A DNA stretch of 64,000 bases from Pseudomonas nitroreducens TX1 (GTDB taxonomy: Bacteria > Pseudomonadota > Gammaproteobacteria > Pseudomonadales > Pseudomonadaceae): contig NZ_AMZB01000084.1 in assembly GCF_000313755.1 (NCBI RefSeq), forward strand, positions 1-64,000, written 5' to 3'. The notes beneath the pieces were generated by a model that was not told the origin of the DNA, ran no database searches, and saw nothing but the letters and a program-made list of their open reading frames with translations. Each line of letters opens with the position of its first letter. The first letter of the stretch is position 1. Shown here in pieces: positions 1 through 12,552 of this stretch. Made by a program: the position numbers and the translations under genes.

Positions 1-58
1 TGAACCGTGGACCAAAGGATTATGAGTCCTCTGCTCTAACCAACTGAGCTATAGGCCC
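1..58 (-). tRNA. tRNA-Ile (CAU anticodon), 3' part cut off by window edge
   Basis: Read on the minus strand the sequence starts with acceptor GGGCCTA, then TA-GCTC of the D arm, GGTTAGAGC, an anticodon stem GAGGA/TCCTT with loop CTCATAA (anticodon CAT at 24-22), and the start of the T arm (GGTTCA). The T arm end and acceptor 3' strand lie outside the window. A CAT anticodon fits initiator Met, elongator Met or Ile2 (lysidine-modified, reads AUA). The CTTTGGTCC-GGTTCAA context resembles bacterial tRNA-Ile2 more than tRNA-Met; I infer Ile2. The opposite assignment would be elongator Met. Confidence 0.85.
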
Positions 59-74
59 CCAGAAGGCGGGCGGA

Positions 75-3000
75 TTATACCGGGGCGTTCTGGCTTGCGC
101 CAACCGGGTGCAGCGGGACCAGGAAGCGGTTGGCAAAGGCGTCGGCCGGCAGCGGTGCGCTGAGGGCGTAGCCCTGGATCTGGTCGCAGCCTTCGGCTTC
201 GAGGAAGCGCTCCTGGGCTTCGTGTTCCACGCCTTCGGCGATCACCGTGAGGTTCATGCTGCGGCCCAGGGCGATGATGGCGCGGGCGATGGCGGCGTCG
301 TGTGGATCGTCTGGCAGGCCGTGGACGAAGGACTGGTCGATCTTCAGGGTGTCCAGGGGCAGCTGCTTGAGGTAGCTGAGCGAGGAGTAGCCGGTGCCGA
401 AGTCGTCGATGGCCAGTTGCACACCGAGGTGCTTGAGGCTGTGCAGGATCGACAGGGCTTCCTCGGTCTGGTGCATGAGGAAGCTTTCGGTGATTTCCAA
501 CTGCAGCCGCGAGGACTGCAGGTTGTAGTGGGCGAGCAGTTCGCGGATGCGTTCGACCAGGTTGGTCTGGCGCAGCTGCGCACCGGCGAGGTTGACCGAC
601 AGCGGGCCGAAGGCGGCGTGGCTGTCCTGCCAGTGGCTCATCTGTCGACAGGCTTCGCGCAGCACCCAGTCGCCCAGCGGGAGGATCAGGCCGTTTTCCT
701 CGGCCAGGGGGATGAAGCGGTCCGGAGAAATCGCACCGAACTGAGGATGCTTCCAGCGGATCAGCGCCTCTGCTCCTACAAGTTGCCCACTGGCGAGGGA
801 GAGCTTGGGTTGGTAGTAGAGCTGCAGCTGGTCGCTCTCCAGGGCGCGGCGCAGTTCGTGCTCCAGGGCCATGCGCTCGGTGGCCTGGAAGGTCAGCTCG
901 CGGGTGTAGAACTCGACGCGGTTGCGGCCCTGGGCCTTGGCCCGGTACATGGCTGCGTCGGCGTTCTTCACCAGGGTGGCGACGTCGCTGCCATCGCCGG
1001 GATAGAGGCAGATGCCGATGCTGGCGCTGACGAAGAATTCCTGTTCGCCGGCGATGAACGGCTTGCCGAAGCAGAGCAGCAGCTTGTTGGCGACATGCTC
1101 GGCGTCCAGCGCGTGGTGCAGGCCGGGCAGCAGGATGATGAACTCGTCGCCGCCCTGGCGGGCCACGGTGTCGACGTCGCGAAGCTGCTCGCGCAGGCGG
1201 GTGGCGATGGATTTCAGCAGCAGGTCGCCCACCGGGTGGCCGAGGCTGTCGTTGATGTGCTTGAAGCGGTCGAGGTCAAGGAACAGCACGGCGCCCTGTT
1301 GATGGTCTTCCTGGGCTTCCTTGAGCGAGGCGGTGAGGCGGCTCTCGAACAGCAGGCGATTGGGCAGGCCGGTGAGCGGGTCATGATGGGCCTGGTAGTC
1401 GAGACGCGCCTGGGCGTACTTGAGGGTGGAAATGTCGGCGAAGACGCCGACATAGTGCGACAGTTCGCCATCGGCGTTGCGCACGGCGCTGACGGTCAGC
1501 CACTCCGGATACAGCTCCTGGTTCTTCCGGCGGTTCCAGATTTCGCCTTGCCAGTGGCCTTCTGCGTTCAACTGGTGCCAGAGGGCGACGTAGAAGCTGC
1601 TGTCGTGCTGGCCGGAAGCGAGCAGGCGCGGCGAGCTGCCGAGGGCTTCCTGTTCGCTGTAGCCGGTGATCTCGCTGAAGGCGCGGTTGACGGCAACTAT
1701 CCGCTGACGAGCGTCGGTGATCATTACACCTTCGGCGGTGCTTTCGAATACGGTCGCGGCCAGCTGGAGTTTTTCCTGCATCTGCTGGCGCTCGGTGATG
1801 TCGCGGGCGACGGTCAGCATGCAATCGTCGTTGCCGATGGTGATGCGGTGGGCGGAGAGCTCGCACAGGCGCAGGCTGCCGTCACGGGTGCGAATCTGGG
1901 CGGTGAACTCCGGTGCGCTGGGTTCATTGGCGAGGATGCCCAGTAGCCTGGTGCGGTCGGCCGGGTTGGCCCACAGGCGCAGGTCCAGGGTGGAGCGCTC
2001 GGCGGCTTCTTCGCGGCTGTAGCCGGTGATTCGGCTGAAACCCCGGTTCACCTCCACCAACCGGCCATCGCTGATACGCGAGATGAGCATGCCGTCCGGG
2101 GAGGCGTGGAAGGCCTTGGCGAATTTCTCCTCGGAGACGCGCAGTTGCTCCTGGGTTTCCTTGACCTGGGAGATATTGCGCACTACCACGACCAGCGCCG
2201 GGGTGTCGTCGAGGACGATGTGCTGGGCCGAGAGCAGCGCAGTAAAGCGCGTGCCATCGCGGCGGTTGAGCGGGATCTCGACGTTGTTCAGCGGTTCGCC
2301 CTGCAGGCGCGCCAGCATCGCCGGGCCCATGCCCGGTTCGCCCCAGATGCCCAGTTCGGTGGAAGTCTTGCCCAGCGCCTCGCTGGCGGGAATGCCGATC
2401 TGCTGCTCGAAGGTGCTGTTCACCGCCAGCAGTTGCCCGTCGACGCGGCGGGCAAGGACGATGATGTCCGGGCAGTGGTGGAACACCGAGGCGAATTTCT
2501 GCTCGGACAGGCGCAGGGCCTGCTCGGTGGACTTGGCATCGGTGATGTCAATCATCAGGCCACGCAGGATCAGGTCGTCGCCGTGGCGGATCAGCGTGAC
2601 GATGTCGCGAATCCACACCATGCGCCCGTCGGCCGCGAGCATTCGGTAGTCGAAGCTGTGGTTGCGCCCGGCCTGGCTTTCGCTGAGGCAGAAATTGATC
2701 GCGTGTTCGGCGTCTTCGGGGTGCAGCGTGCGTTGCCAGAAGCCTGGCTCGAGCCAGTCCTTGATCGGATAGCCAAGCAGGCGCTGGGCATGGGGGGAGA
2801 CGTAGGTGAAGCGGTTTTCCGCCAGGCGCATTTCCCAGGCAATGGCGGTCAGGCTTTCGACCAGGCCGCGGTAATGTTGTTCGCTGTCGCGCAGGGCCTG
2901 TTCGAGCTTCTCGCGGCGCTGCATTTCGCCACGCAGTCGGCGGTTCATGGTGAACAGCACCAGCAGCGTGAGGGCGGTGAGCAGGACGATGGGGACGACC

Positions 3001-3809
3001 ACCCGCAGCACGGCGGGCCAGATACTGCGGCTATCCACCAGGCCGCCGACCCAGGGTGCCTGGAGGGTATCGATCTGCTCGGTCGTCAGGTCGGCCAGGA
3101 CTTTGTCGATGAGGCCGGCGAGGATCGCCTGGCCCTTCGGCACGGCCATTGCCAGTTGGTAGCGATAGGGTGTTTCGCCGCTGATTTGCACACCGTCGAG
3201 TCTGAGTTGACGCAGATTCCAGACCGCGGAGGCGAGATCCCCGACGAACGCATCCACTTGCCCGGTGGCCAGCGCCTGCAGCCCGGCGGCGACGCTGGGC
3301 AGGGGTTGCAGGTTCAGGTCGGGGTGCTTGGCAACCAGCAGTTCATGGGCCGCGTAGTTGGCCACGACACCGACCTTGAGTCCGTACAGCTCCTTGAGAC
3401 TACCGGGGGCGGGGCCGTCCTTGCGGGCAAGAATGATGATCGGGAAGTCGAGGTAGGGGCGGGTGAAAGTCAGGTAGTCGAGGCGCCTGGGGGTGGCCAT
3501 GACTCCCGGCAACAGGTCGATGCGGTTGTCGCGTGCCTGCTGCAGCACTTCGCTCCAACTGGTCGGCTCGACCGGCTGCAGCTGCACCTTGAGCTGCTCG
3601 CTGATGAGCTGCACATAGCTGGCGGCGAGCCCCTGGTAGCTACCGTCGGCATCGCGGAATTCAAAGGGCGGCCAGGAGGTGTCGATGCCCAGGCGCAGGC
3701 TGGGGTGCTCCTGCAGCCAGCGCTGTTCCTCGGGCGTGAGGCTCAGGGCGAACGCCTGACCTGCCCAGAATGCAAGGCACCACAGTAGAACTGCCTGCAG
3801 ACGCGGCAT
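75..3809 (-). CDS. rmcA: RmcA-like sensor diguanylate cyclase/phosphodiesterase (SBP-TM-PAS x4-GGDEF-EAL)
   Basis: Membrane c-di-GMP enzyme of about 1244 aa. After a signal peptide (ends near QAFA) there is a periplasmic SBP_bac_3-like domain (about 30-255), one transmembrane helix (about 264-288), four PAS-type regions, an intact GGDEF domain (motif near residue 885) and an EAL domain (EALIRW near 1012). Length, architecture and position next to the tRNA and rpoD match PA0575 (RmcA), which in P. aeruginosa lowers c-di-GMP in response to redox state and amino-acid signals. A GTG four codons upstream (3821) is possible, but the AGGAG/GAGG run sits too close to it and is better spaced for the ATG at 3809. 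Monocistronic, convergent to nothing; its 3' end lies only 16 bp from the tRNA. Substrate and ligand are inferred from the family. Confidence 0.9.
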   Translation of the reverse strand: MPRLQAVLLWCLAFWAGQAFALSLTPEEQRWLQEHPSLRLGIDTSWPPFEFRDADGSYQGLAASYVQLISEQLKVQLQPVEPTSWSEVLQQARDNRIDLLPGVMATPRRLDYLTFTRPYLDFPIIILARKDGPAPGSLKELYGLKVGVVANYAAHELLVAKHPDLNLQPLPSVAAGLQALATGQVDAFVGDLASAVWNLRQLRLDGVQISGETPYRYQLAMAVPKGQAILAGLIDKVLADLTTEQIDTLQAPWVGGLVDSRSIWPAVLRVVVPIVLLTALTLLVLFTMNRRLRGEMQRREKLEQALRDSEQHYRGLVESLTAIAWEMRLAENRFTYVSPHAQRLLGYPIKDWLEPGFWQRTLHPEDAEHAINFCLSESQAGRNHSFDYRMLAADGRMVWIRDIVTLIRHGDDLILRGLMIDITDAKSTEQALRLSEQKFASVFHHCPDIIVLARRVDGQLLAVNSTFEQQIGIPASEALGKTSTELGIWGEPGMGPAMLARLQGEPLNNVEIPLNRRDGTRFTALLSAQHIVLDDTPALVVVVRNISQVKETQEQLRVSEEKFAKAFHASPDGMLISRISDGRLVEVNRGFSRITGYSREEAAERSTLDLRLWANPADRTRLLGILANEPSAPEFTAQIRTRDGSLRLCELSAHRITIGNDDCMLTVARDITERQQMQEKLQLAATVFESTAEGVMITDARQRIVAVNRAFSEITGYSEQEALGSSPRLLASGQHDSSFYVALWHQLNAEGHWQGEIWNRRKNQELYPEWLTVSAVRNADGELSHYVGVFADISTLKYAQARLDYQAHHDPLTGLPNRLLFESRLTASLKEAQEDHQQGAVLFLDLDRFKHINDSLGHPVGDLLLKSIATRLREQLRDVDTVARQGGDEFIILLPGLHHALDAEHVANKLLLCFGKPFIAGEQEFFVSASIGICLYPGDGSDVATLVKNADAAMYRAKAQGRNRVEFYTRELTFQATERMALEHELRRALESDQLQLYYQPKLSLASGQLVGAEALIRWKHPQFGAISPDRFIPLAEENGLILPLGDWVLREACRQMSHWQDSHAAFGPLSVNLAGAQLRQTNLVERIRELLAHYNLQSSRLQLEITESFLMHQTEEALSILHSLKHLGVQLAIDDFGTGYSSLSYLKQLPLDTLKIDQSFVHGLPDDPHDAAIARAIIALGRSMNLTVIAEGVEHEAQERFLEAEGCDQIQGYALSAPLPADAFANRFLVPLHPVGASQNAPV

Positions 3810-3881
3810 GAAGGGCCTCACTCCTGGGAAAGACTACGCCGAAGTGTAGACGTGGCACTTTGCCCAGTGGAAGGCCCAAAG

Positions 3882-3911
3882 AAAAACCCCCGGTTCTGGC
3901 CGGGGGTTTTT
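3882..3911 (-). terminator. rpoD intrinsic terminator
   Basis: Perfect hairpin AACCCCCGG/CCGGGGGTT with A-run and T-run on either side, 3 bp beyond the rpoD stop. It can work in both directions, but only the minus-strand rpoD transcript arrives here. Confidence 0.9.
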
Positions 3912-3913
3912 CG

Positions 3914-5767
<1,854 letters not shown>

Positions 5768-5845
5768 AACACCCTATCCACTGAAGGTCTTGGCGGGCTG
5801 AAATAAGCCGAGGATTATACCAGATTCGAGGCTTCAGACGCCAGT

Positions 5846-7879
5846 TCAGCTCTGGCTGCCTGTTGAAGAGGGGGTGCTGTAGTGCTCCCGCAGTAACGCT
5901 TTCTCTTCGTCGGTCAGTTCACTGGGATTCTTTCGCAGCACGCTGTGCAGGCGGGCTTCGCGGCTGCTGAGCAGCTGGTTGTGTGCAAGTGTAGTAATGG
6001 TGTCGACGAACTGCTTTTCAAGATTGCCGTCGTCGATCAGCCATTCTTTCCCCGCCAGCACCTGCAGCAGGCGCCCTTGGGGGGTTCCGTGCCAGCGCGC
6101 GATGAGGTGCATCGAGCTCTGTTTCGGATTCTTCTGCAACGCTTCGACCAGTGCGGCGAGCAGTTGCGAATAGGTTTGTCCTTCGTTGGCGAAGTGGCTC
6201 GCATCCTCGACGCTCTGCGCCAGTTGAGGATGGTGCAGCAGGGTGCGCAGCGCGGTCAGGGTCGGCGATTCGACGCTGATCTCGGTGCGTGGCTGGCGTG
6301 GCGTGAAGTCGCCTTTCCTGCCTTTGCCGTCCCATTTGCGATCGCCCTTCCAGGGCTTCTTGCCCTGTTTGGCACCGCCATTGCCGGCGGAAAATTCCTG
6401 CGGCGCTTCAAAGTAATTCGAAGCATCCTGGTAGTGACTGTCGCCATGCTCCGCGAATTGGCCGGCGAACTGGCTCATGTCGTAGTCGGCGTATTCGTGG
6501 GCGTGGTCCGAGCCGTGCGCCTGCGCCGGAGCGGGGTTATGGCTCGGCTTAGCCTGGCCGGCGAGGCCGGAGCGTGGCGCGCTGATCTGGCTGAGTGCGT
6601 CAGCGGACAGGCCGGTGATCTCGCCCAGGCGCTGGCGCATCAGCAGGCGCAGGGTGTTGCCGGGGATTTTCTCCAGCAGCGGCCCGGCCAGGGTCGCCAG
6701 GTGCGCCTTGCCTTCGAGCGTGCTGGGATCGGCTTCCTGGGTCAACTGCTGGAAGAAATAGTCCGCCAGCGGCTGGGCCTGGTGGGCGAGGCGGGCGCGG
6801 AACGCGTCCGGGCCTTCGGCGCGTACCAGGCTGTCCGGGTCTTCGCCCTCGGGCAGGAACAGGAAGCGCACCTTGCGCCCATCCTGCAGGTTGCTCAGGG
6901 CCGATTCGAGCGCGCGCCAGGCGGCGTTGCGGCCGGCCTGGTCGCCGTCAAAGCAGAAGAGGATGTTCGGCACGATGCGGAACAACCGCTTGATGTGTTC
7001 TTCGCTGGTGGCCGTGCCCAGGGTCGCGACCGCATTGCGGATACCCTGCTGGGCCAGTGCGATGACGTCCATGTAGCCTTCGACCACCATGATCTCGTCG
7101 AGATCCCGGTTGTTCTTCCTTGCCTCGTACAGGCCGTAGAGCTCCTGCCCTTTATGGAAGACCGGGGTTTCCGGCGAGTTCAGGTATTTCGGCTTGTCGT
7201 CGCCCAGTACCCGGCCGCCGAAGGCGATCACCCGCCCGCGGCTGTCGCGGATGGGGAAGATCACTCGGTCGCGGAAGCGGTCGTAGCGCTTGCCGCTGTC
7301 GGGGTTCTCCACCAGCAGGCCGGCGTCGAGCATGGCCTTGAGCTGCAGGTTGTCGCCGCCCAGGTTCTTCAGCAGGTTGTCCCAGCCCGGCGGGGCGAAG
7401 CCCAGACCGAAGTCACGGGCGATCTCGCCGGTCAGGCCGCGGCCCTTGAGGTATTCCACCGCCGCCTTGCGCGCCGGGTGGCTTCTCAGCGCCTGGCGGT
7501 AGAACTCGGCGGCACCGGCGAGCAGCGGGTAGAGCGGCGAGTCGACCGGTTGGCGCGGCTTGTTGCCCCGGCGGCCTTCCTCGCGGGGCACATCCATGCC
7601 GGCGCGCTTGGCCAGGTCTTCGACCGCCTGGACGAAGTCCAGCTGGTCGTGGTCCATGACGAAGCCGAGCGCGTTGCCGCCAGCGCCGCAGCCGAAGCAG
7701 TAGTAGAACTGCTTGTCCGGACTGACGGTGAAGGAGGGGGTCTTCTCCTTGTGGAACGGGCAGCAGGCGCTGTAGTTCTTGCCGGTCTTCTTCAACTGGA
7801 TGCGCGAACTCACCACATCGAGAATATCGGTGCGGTTGAGCAGGTCATCGATGAAGGATTGTGGAATCAGGCCGGCCAT
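5846..7879 (-). CDS. dnaG: DNA primase DnaG
   Basis: Makes RNA primers at the replication fork. About 677 aa from MAGLIPQSF. CHC2 zinc ribbon near the N-terminus (CPFH...CFGC), then the RNA polymerase/TOPRIM core with the VVEGYMDVIAL segment, and a C-terminal helicase-binding region after a His/Gly-rich linker (about 440-520). The frame is open 11 codons further upstream, but the chosen ATG matches known DnaG N-termini. Middle gene of rpsU-dnaG-rpoD; separated from rpsU by a terminator that normally lets only part of the transcription through. Confidence 0.97.
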   Translation of the reverse strand: MAGLIPQSFIDDLLNRTDILDVVSSRIQLKKTGKNYSACCPFHKEKTPSFTVSPDKQFYYCFGCGAGGNALGFVMDHDQLDFVQAVEDLAKRAGMDVPREEGRRGNKPRQPVDSPLYPLLAGAAEFYRQALRSHPARKAAVEYLKGRGLTGEIARDFGLGFAPPGWDNLLKNLGGDNLQLKAMLDAGLLVENPDSGKRYDRFRDRVIFPIRDSRGRVIAFGGRVLGDDKPKYLNSPETPVFHKGQELYGLYEARKNNRDLDEIMVVEGYMDVIALAQQGIRNAVATLGTATSEEHIKRLFRIVPNILFCFDGDQAGRNAAWRALESALSNLQDGRKVRFLFLPEGEDPDSLVRAEGPDAFRARLAHQAQPLADYFFQQLTQEADPSTLEGKAHLATLAGPLLEKIPGNTLRLLMRQRLGEITGLSADALSQISAPRSGLAGQAKPSHNPAPAQAHGSDHAHEYADYDMSQFAGQFAEHGDSHYQDASNYFEAPQEFSAGNGGAKQGKKPWKGDRKWDGKGRKGDFTPRQPRTEISVESPTLTALRTLLHHPQLAQSVEDASHFANEGQTYSQLLAALVEALQKNPKQSSMHLIARWHGTPQGRLLQVLAGKEWLIDDGNLEKQFVDTITTLAHNQLLSSREARLHSVLRKNPSELTDEEKALLREHYSTPSSTGSQS

Positions 7880-7974
7880 AGACTCATCGGGACGCAGGGT
7901 GGACCCAAGCATAGCGCGGGGCGATGAGGCCGCGAGCGGGGCTTGAGACTAAGCATGGGGCTTGAAAAAGCAAA

Positions 7975-8006
7975 AACTCCGAAGTTCGCGAGCGCGAATC
8001 GGAGTT
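7975..8006 (-). terminator. Terminator between rpsU and dnaG
   Basis: Read on the minus strand: AACTCCGA, loop, TCGGAGTT, then TTTTGCTTTTTC. It lies 75 bp after rpsU and 95 bp before dnaG. A leaky terminator at this place is classic for the macromolecular-synthesis operon in E. coli, where it sets the high S21 to low primase ratio; the same role here is inferred. Confidence 0.8.
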
Positions 8007-8081
8007 GTCGTGCCTTGAGTCAGGCACTCGCCCGGCGAGTGGGCCGGGCGATGCGGAAAGCGTGCGACGAGGCGCTGTAAC

Positions 8082-8297
8082 TCAGTACAGGCGCTCGCGG
8101 CGGCGCTGTTCGCGCTGCACTTTCTTGGCGTGACGCTTAACAGCGGCAGCGGCCTTGCGCTTACGCTCGGCGGTCGGCTTTTCGTAGAATTCGCGGCTAC
8201 GGACTTCGGCCAGTACGCCTGCTTTTTCGCAGGAGCGCTTGAAACGACGCAGAGCTACGTCGAAGGGTTCGTTCTCTTTAACTTTGACGGCGGGCAT
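8082..8297 (-). CDS. rpsU: 30S ribosomal protein S21
   Basis: 71 aa, very basic, ends RRRERLY. The protein starts [12 protein letters not shown] as in all gamma-proteobacterial S21; the reading frame is open 44 codons upstream, which is not coding. GAAGG lies about 10 nt before the ATG. Binds the 30S platform and helps start translation. First gene of the operon, divergent from tsaD with about 200 bp between them that should carry both promoters. Confidence 0.98.
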   Translation of the reverse strand: MPAVKVKENEPFDVALRRFKRSCEKAGVLAEVRSREFYEKPTAERKRKAAAAVKRHAKKVQREQRRRERLY

Positions 8298-8497
8298 CCA
8301 GGTCGTACCTTCAATGATTACCGGAGGATTTATCGCGCTCCTGACGGTTGTTCGGAGTCGGCGGTTTTCAAGGGTTGCGGATATTAAACGTTCGGAAGGA
8401 GGAATGCAAAGCCTCCGATCGAAAAGCACTGGTCCGAAGCCCAGCCGCCGATTATGATGCGCGGCTTCAATTTTGCCCAGAGTAAAGGCTCAAACCC

Positions 8498-9523
8498 ATG
8501 CTAGTGCTGGGGTTGGAAACCTCCTGCGACGAGACCGGCGTCGCCCTGTACGACAGCGAAAAGGGCCTGCTGGCCGACGCGCTGTTCAGCCAGATCGACC
8601 TGCACCGCGTATACGGCGGCGTGGTTCCCGAGCTGGCTTCCCGTGATCACGTCAAGCGCATGCTGCCGCTGATTCGCCAGGTGCTGGCCGAGTCTGGCCG
8701 CACCGCCCAGGACATCGACGCCATCGCCTACACCGCCGGCCCCGGCCTGGTGGGCGCGTTGCTGGTCGGCGCCTCCTGCGCGCAGGCCATGGCGTTCGCC
8801 TGGGGCATACCGGCCGTCGGCGTGCACCATATGGAAGGTCATCTGCTGGCGCCGATGCTCGAAGAGCAGCCGCCGCAGTTCCCATTCGTCGCCTTGTTGG
8901 TGTCCGGCGGCCACACCCAGCTGGTGCGGGTGGATGGCATCGGCCGTTACCAGGTGCTCGGCGAGTCGGTGGACGACGCGGCCGGCGAAGCCTTCGACAA
9001 GACCGCCAAGCTGCTGGGCCTGGCCTATCCCGGCGGACCGGAGATCGCGCGCCTGGCCGCGAGCGGCACGGCGGGTCGCTTCGTCTTCCCACGGCCGATG
9101 ACTGACCGCCCGGGCCTGGATTTCAGCTTCAGCGGCCTCAAGACCTTTGCCCTCAATACCTGGCAGCGCTGCGTGGCCGAAGGTGACGACAGCGAACAGA
9201 CCCGCTGCGACATCGCCTTGGCGTTCCAGACGGCAGTGGTCGAGACCCTGACCATCAAGTGCAAGCGCGCGCTCAAGCAGACTCACCTCAAGAGCCTGGT
9301 AATCGCCGGGGGCGTCAGTGCCAACCAGGCGCTGCGCCAGCACCTGGAAAAGATGCTCGGCGAGATGAAAGGCCAGGTGTTCTATGCGCGCCCGCGCTTC
9401 TGTACCGATAACGGCGCGATGATTGCCTATGCCGGCTGCCAGCGACTGCTGGCCGGGCAGCAGGACGGCCCGTCGATCGGCGTCCAGGCGCGTTGGCCAA
9501 TGGAGTCGCTGCCGGCGATCTGA
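8498..9523 (+). CDS. tsaD: tRNA N6-threonylcarbamoyladenosine transferase TsaD
   Basis: 341 aa, ASKHA-fold Kae1/YgjD family. Transfers threonylcarbamoyl to A37 of ANN-decoding tRNAs with TsaB and TsaE. The metal-binding HMEGH motif is visible (VHHMEGH, about residue 110), with the ATP-binding GGH (VSGGHTQL) and a C-terminal [13 protein letters not shown] start gives [14 protein letters not shown], the family N-terminus. Divergent from rpsU, a very common arrangement. Confidence 0.97.
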   Translation: MLVLGLETSCDETGVALYDSEKGLLADALFSQIDLHRVYGGVVPELASRDHVKRMLPLIRQVLAESGRTAQDIDAIAYTAGPGLVGALLVGASCAQAMAFAWGIPAVGVHHMEGHLLAPMLEEQPPQFPFVALLVSGGHTQLVRVDGIGRYQVLGESVDDAAGEAFDKTAKLLGLAYPGGPEIARLAASGTAGRFVFPRPMTDRPGLDFSFSGLKTFALNTWQRCVAEGDDSEQTRCDIALAFQTAVVETLTIKCKRALKQTHLKSLVIAGGVSANQALRQHLEKMLGEMKGQVFYARPRFCTDNGAMIAYAGCQRLLAGQQDGPSIGVQARWPMESLPAI

Positions 9524-9544
9524 ATAATGAAGCTGCAAACGACG

Positions 9545-9578
9545 CGGCACATGCTCTGAGCGGCATGGGCCGTTTTTT
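9545..9578 (+). terminator. tsaD terminator
   Basis: CGGC-A-CATGC pairs with GCATG-G-GCCG across an 8-nt loop, followed by six T. It lies 22 bp after the tsaD stop. Confidence 0.7.
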
Positions 9579-9617
9579 CGCTTGCAGCGCGGTACGTGGG
9601 CCGGGAAGCTCGCGGCT

Positions 9618-10187
9618 TTAGAAGTGACGCTCGCGGCCGGCGATCAGGTCGCGCAGGTTGCTGCGGTGACGCCAGACGATCAGGCCGGTAAGCACGGTCA
9701 TCGGCAGCAGTGCCGAGGGCTCCTGCCAGGCCAATAGCGGCAAGGTCAGTGGCGTGGCCACCAGGGAAGCCAGCGAGCTGGTGCGCGACAGCTTGAAGGT
9801 CACCAGCCAGGCCGCTGCTGCGAGCAGGGCCGCCGGCGGGTACAGTGCCAGCAGCATGCCGGCAGCGGTGGCGACGCCCTTGCCGCCACGGAAGTTGAAA
9901 TACAGCGGGTAGAGGTGACCGATCACCGCTGCCAGCCCGACCCAGGCCTGTTCCACGTCGGACAGGCCGATCATCCGGGCGATGAGTACCGGCAACAGCC
10001 CCTTGGCGAGATCGCCGAGCAGGGTGAGGATGGCGATCTTCCTGCCGGCCAGGCGCAGCATGTTGGTAGCGCCGGGGTTGCCCGAGCCACTGGCGCGCGG
10101 GTCGGCGGTGCCGAACAGGCGACTGAGGAGTACCGCGAAGGACAGTGATCCGAGCAGGTAGGCGAGGATCGCCAAGAACCAGAACAT
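9618..10187 (-). CDS. plsY: Glycerol-3-phosphate acyltransferase PlsY
   Basis: 189 aa inner-membrane enzyme that acylates glycerol-3-phosphate from acyl-phosphate, the first step of phospholipid synthesis. Several hydrophobic helices, and the family motifs [12 protein letters not shown] and [12 protein letters not shown] are present. The ATG at 10187 ([14 protein letters not shown]) has GGTGGA a few bases upstream; the in-frame GTG three codons earlier is less likely. Divergent from folB with about 80 bp between. Confidence 0.95.
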   Translation of the reverse strand: MFWFLAILAYLLGSLSFAVLLSRLFGTADPRASGSGNPGATNMLRLAGRKIAILTLLGDLAKGLLPVLIARMIGLSDVEQAWVGLAAVIGHLYPLYFNFRGGKGVATAAGMLLALYPPAALLAAAAWLVTFKLSRTSSLASLVATPLTLPLLAWQEPSALLPMTVLTGLIVWRHRSNLRDLIAGRERHF

Positions 10188-10267
10188 GGTTTCCACCGGA
10201 GACGAGGTCGTTTCCGATTCTAACGGGGCGCCGGCCGCTTGTCGTGTCGCCTTGGAGCATGCAGTCA

Positions 10268-10621
10268 GTGGACAGAGTTTTCATCGAGGGGCTGGAAGTG
10301 GACACCGTGATCGGCGTCTACGACTGGGAGCGGGGTATCCGGCAGTGCCTGCGCCTGGACTTGACGCTGGGTTGGGATAACCGCCCGGCGGCGGCCGACG
10401 ACGACATCGCCAAGGCCCTGGACTACGCCGTGCTCTCCGAGCGGGTCATGGCGTTCGCCCGTGATGCGCACTTTCAGCTGGTGGAAACCTTTGCCGAGCG
10501 CCTGGCCGAGTTGCTGATGGCGGAGTTCGGCATTCAGTGGCTGCGCCTGAAAGTCACCAAGCCCGGCGCCGTTGCGGCCGCCATCGGCGTGGGTGTGGAG
10601 ATCGAACGCGGATGCCGCTGA
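10268..10621 (+). CDS. folB: Dihydroneopterin aldolase FolB
   Basis: About 117 aa, folate pathway: cleaves 7,8-dihydroneopterin to 6-hydroxymethyl-dihydropterin and glycolaldehyde. The N-terminal [20 protein letters not shown] and the C-terminal [17 protein letters not shown] are typical of FolB. Start chosen at GTG 10268 because TGGAG lies 10 nt upstream; an ATG at 10259 touches that site. Overlaps folK by 10 bp, so the next two pathway steps are translationally coupled. Confidence 0.9.
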   Translation: MDRVFIEGLEVDTVIGVYDWERGIRQCLRLDLTLGWDNRPAAADDDIAKALDYAVLSERVMAFARDAHFQLVETFAERLAELLMAEFGIQWLRLKVTKPGAVAAAIGVGVEIERGCR

Positions 10622-11148
10622 CCACGGTCTACCTGGGGCTTGGCAGCAACTTCGAGCGTGAGCGCCACTTGCTCGCCGGGTTGGAGGCGCTGGATGGCTT
10701 CCTCGAGGACATCCGCTGTTCGCCGGTGTTCGAGAGCGAGCCGGTGGGCATTCGCAGCGGCCCCTTCTACAACTTCGTGATTGTCGCCCGCACCGACCTG
10801 CCGCTGGCGGAGCTGAGCCTGCGCCTGAAGCATATCGAGGCGGACAATGGCCGTTATGCACCAGAGCGCAAGGGCCTGCCGCTGGACATCGACGTGCTGC
10901 TGTATGGCGACCTGCACGGCGAATTCGACGGCCTGACGCTGCCGCGCGCCGAGGTGCTGAAGAATGCCTTCGTGCTCTGGCCGCTGGCGTTGCTGGCTTC
11001 GCAGGTACAGCACCCAGGCGTGCAGCGTTCGTTTGCCGAGCTGTGGGCGAATTCTCAGATCGAGCAGAAACTCTGGCCGGTGCGGTTCCGCTGGCGCGGT
11101 GTTGAGCTGACGCCGGCGGCATTGATCGAGGCGCATCCGGCGCCTTAG
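10612..11148 (+). CDS. folK: HPPK-type pyrophosphokinase (FolK-like)
   Basis: 178 aa. N-terminal [17 protein letters not shown] and the central LDIDVLLYGD are signatures of 6-hydroxymethyl-7,8-dihydropterin pyrophosphokinase, which takes the FolB product and ATP. The start overlaps the end of folB in a different frame. Pseudomonas genomes often carry a second folK beside panB; this copy is the folB-linked one, and which copy is the main enzyme cannot be told here. Confidence 0.88.
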   Translation: MPLTTVYLGLGSNFERERHLLAGLEALDGFLEDIRCSPVFESEPVGIRSGPFYNFVIVARTDLPLAELSLRLKHIEADNGRYAPERKGLPLDIDVLLYGDLHGEFDGLTLPRAEVLKNAFVLWPLALLASQVQHPGVQRSFAELWANSQIEQKLWPVRFRWRGVELTPAALIEAHPAP

Positions 11149-11156
11149 GGCTTATC

Positions 11157-11236
11157 TGTAGGAGCGAGCTTGCTCGCGAACGGAGCTTACCGGCTACTCC
11201 AGCGCTGGGCGGTTCGCGAGCAAGCTCGCTCCTACA
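11157..11236. repeat. REPIN: two inverted REP sequences
   Basis: Two copies of a Pseudomonas REP (starts GTAGGAGCGAGCTTGCTCGC) face each other at 11157-11181 and 11212-11236, about 25 bp each and essentially perfect reverse complements, with a 30-bp spacer. This is the usual REPIN layout, mobilised by RAYT transposases elsewhere in the genome. It lies between folK and cca, both ending here, so it may also serve as a hairpin at the 3' ends of both transcripts. Confidence 0.9.
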
Positions 11237-11251
11237 AGTCCTGCTGTTGTT

Positions 11252-12481
11252 TCAGGCGGTGTTGCCTTCCTTGTAGGCCTTCAGGGCATTCAGACGCTCG
11301 CGCTTGAGCGCTTCGCCCAGCTCGGCGCCCTTGTATCCCTTTTCCAGCAGTGGCTGCACCGCGACCTCGCGGGCGGCCTGCGCTGCGCCGCGCAGGTAAT
11401 CGGCCTGAGGATAAGCACGATCCTCCAGCCCGTGCCGGCCACGGGCGTCCATTTCGCTGGCGGCAAGAAACTCCTCGAAGCGTTGCGGCCGGCGGTAGAC
11501 GTCGAAGGACTGCAGCAGCTCCAGGAGGGTGTTCGGTCGCAATTCCAACGCGCGGTGGCAGTGGGTGTGGTACTCGCCCACCAGGCGCGCCAGCTCCTGG
11601 CAGTCCCGCGGGACCTTGAAGCGTGCGTTGATCGCATCGATCAGCGGGAGGCCCAGATGTTCGTGGGCATGATGCCTGGGCCACTCTTGCTCGCGGGTCT
11701 TGCCCTTGCCGACGTCGTGCACCAGGCAGGCCCAGCGCACGCTCAGCGGCTGCTCGTATTTCGCACACTCACGCAATACGGCCAGCACGTGCTCTCCGGT
11801 ATCCACTTCCGGGTGGTGCTGCGGCGGTTGCGGCACGCCGAACAGCGCGTCGACTTCCGGCATCAGCACGGCCAGGGCGCCACAGTCGCGCAGCACCTGG
11901 ATGAACACGTCGGGGCGGGTTTCCATCAGGGCGCGGGAGATTTCCTTCCAGCTGCGTTCGGCGGTCAGCGCTTGCAGCTCGCCCGACTCGGACAGCTCGC
12001 GCATCAGCGCCAGGGTTTCCGGGGCCACGGAAAAGCCCAGCGGGGCGTAGCGCGCGGCAAAGCGAGCGACGCGCAGCACGCGTAGCGGGTCTTCGGCGAA
12101 GGCTGGCGAAACGTGGCGCAGCAGACGGGCTTCGAGGTCTTGCTGGCCGTGGTAGGGGTCGATCACCTGGCCGTCGTTGTCCTCGGCCATGGCGTTGATG
12201 GTCAGGTCGCGGCGGATCAGGTCTTCTTCCAGTGTGACGTCGGGGCTGGCGTAGAAGGTGAAGCCGCCGTAGCCGCGCCCGCTTTTGCGTTCGGTGCGGG
12301 CAAGGGCGTATTCCTCGCCGGTCTTGGGGTGGAGGAATACCGGGAAGTCTGCGCCGACCGGGCGGTAGCCCTGGGCGAGCATCTCGTCGGCGCTGGCACC
12401 GACCACCACCCAGTCGGTGTCGCTGAAGGGGATGCCGAGCAGGCGGTCGCGCACGGCGCCGCCCACTTTGTAGATCTGCAT
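11252..12481 (-). CDS. cca: Multifunctional CCA-adding enzyme
   Basis: 409 aa. Adds or repairs the 3' CCA of tRNAs. Class II nucleotidyltransferase head with [10 protein letters not shown] and the DxD pair in [10 protein letters not shown]; the [10 protein letters not shown] segment follows. The C-terminal half carries an HD domain (VHDVGKG) giving 2',3'-cyclic phosphodiesterase/phosphatase activity, as in E. coli Cca. The start [12 protein letters not shown] is the family N-terminus. Monocistronic between two REP regions. Confidence 0.96.
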   Translation of the reverse strand: MQIYKVGGAVRDRLLGIPFSDTDWVVVGASADEMLAQGYRPVGADFPVFLHPKTGEEYALARTERKSGRGYGGFTFYASPDVTLEEDLIRRDLTINAMAEDNDGQVIDPYHGQQDLEARLLRHVSPAFAEDPLRVLRVARFAARYAPLGFSVAPETLALMRELSESGELQALTAERSWKEISRALMETRPDVFIQVLRDCGALAVLMPEVDALFGVPQPPQHHPEVDTGEHVLAVLRECAKYEQPLSVRWACLVHDVGKGKTREQEWPRHHAHEHLGLPLIDAINARFKVPRDCQELARLVGEYHTHCHRALELRPNTLLELLQSFDVYRRPQRFEEFLAASEMDARGRHGLEDRAYPQADYLRGAAQAAREVAVQPLLEKGYKGAELGEALKRERLNALKAYKEGNTA

Positions 12482-12552
12482 GAAGCTGTCTCCTGTTCTG
12501 GGGATAGCTTCGGGGTTATGGGCGTCCGCTTCAAGCTGAGGGTGCTTGGGCG

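Noticed and set aside
108-1946. 612-codon open frame on the plus strand opposite rmcA
   Set aside because: High-GC shadow: it mirrors rmcA codons, is rich in Ala/Val/Gly/Gln, has no family motif and no ribosome site. The same holds for the long frames at 3860-5806, 5945-7927, 13114-14820, 24399-26012 and 30715-32988.
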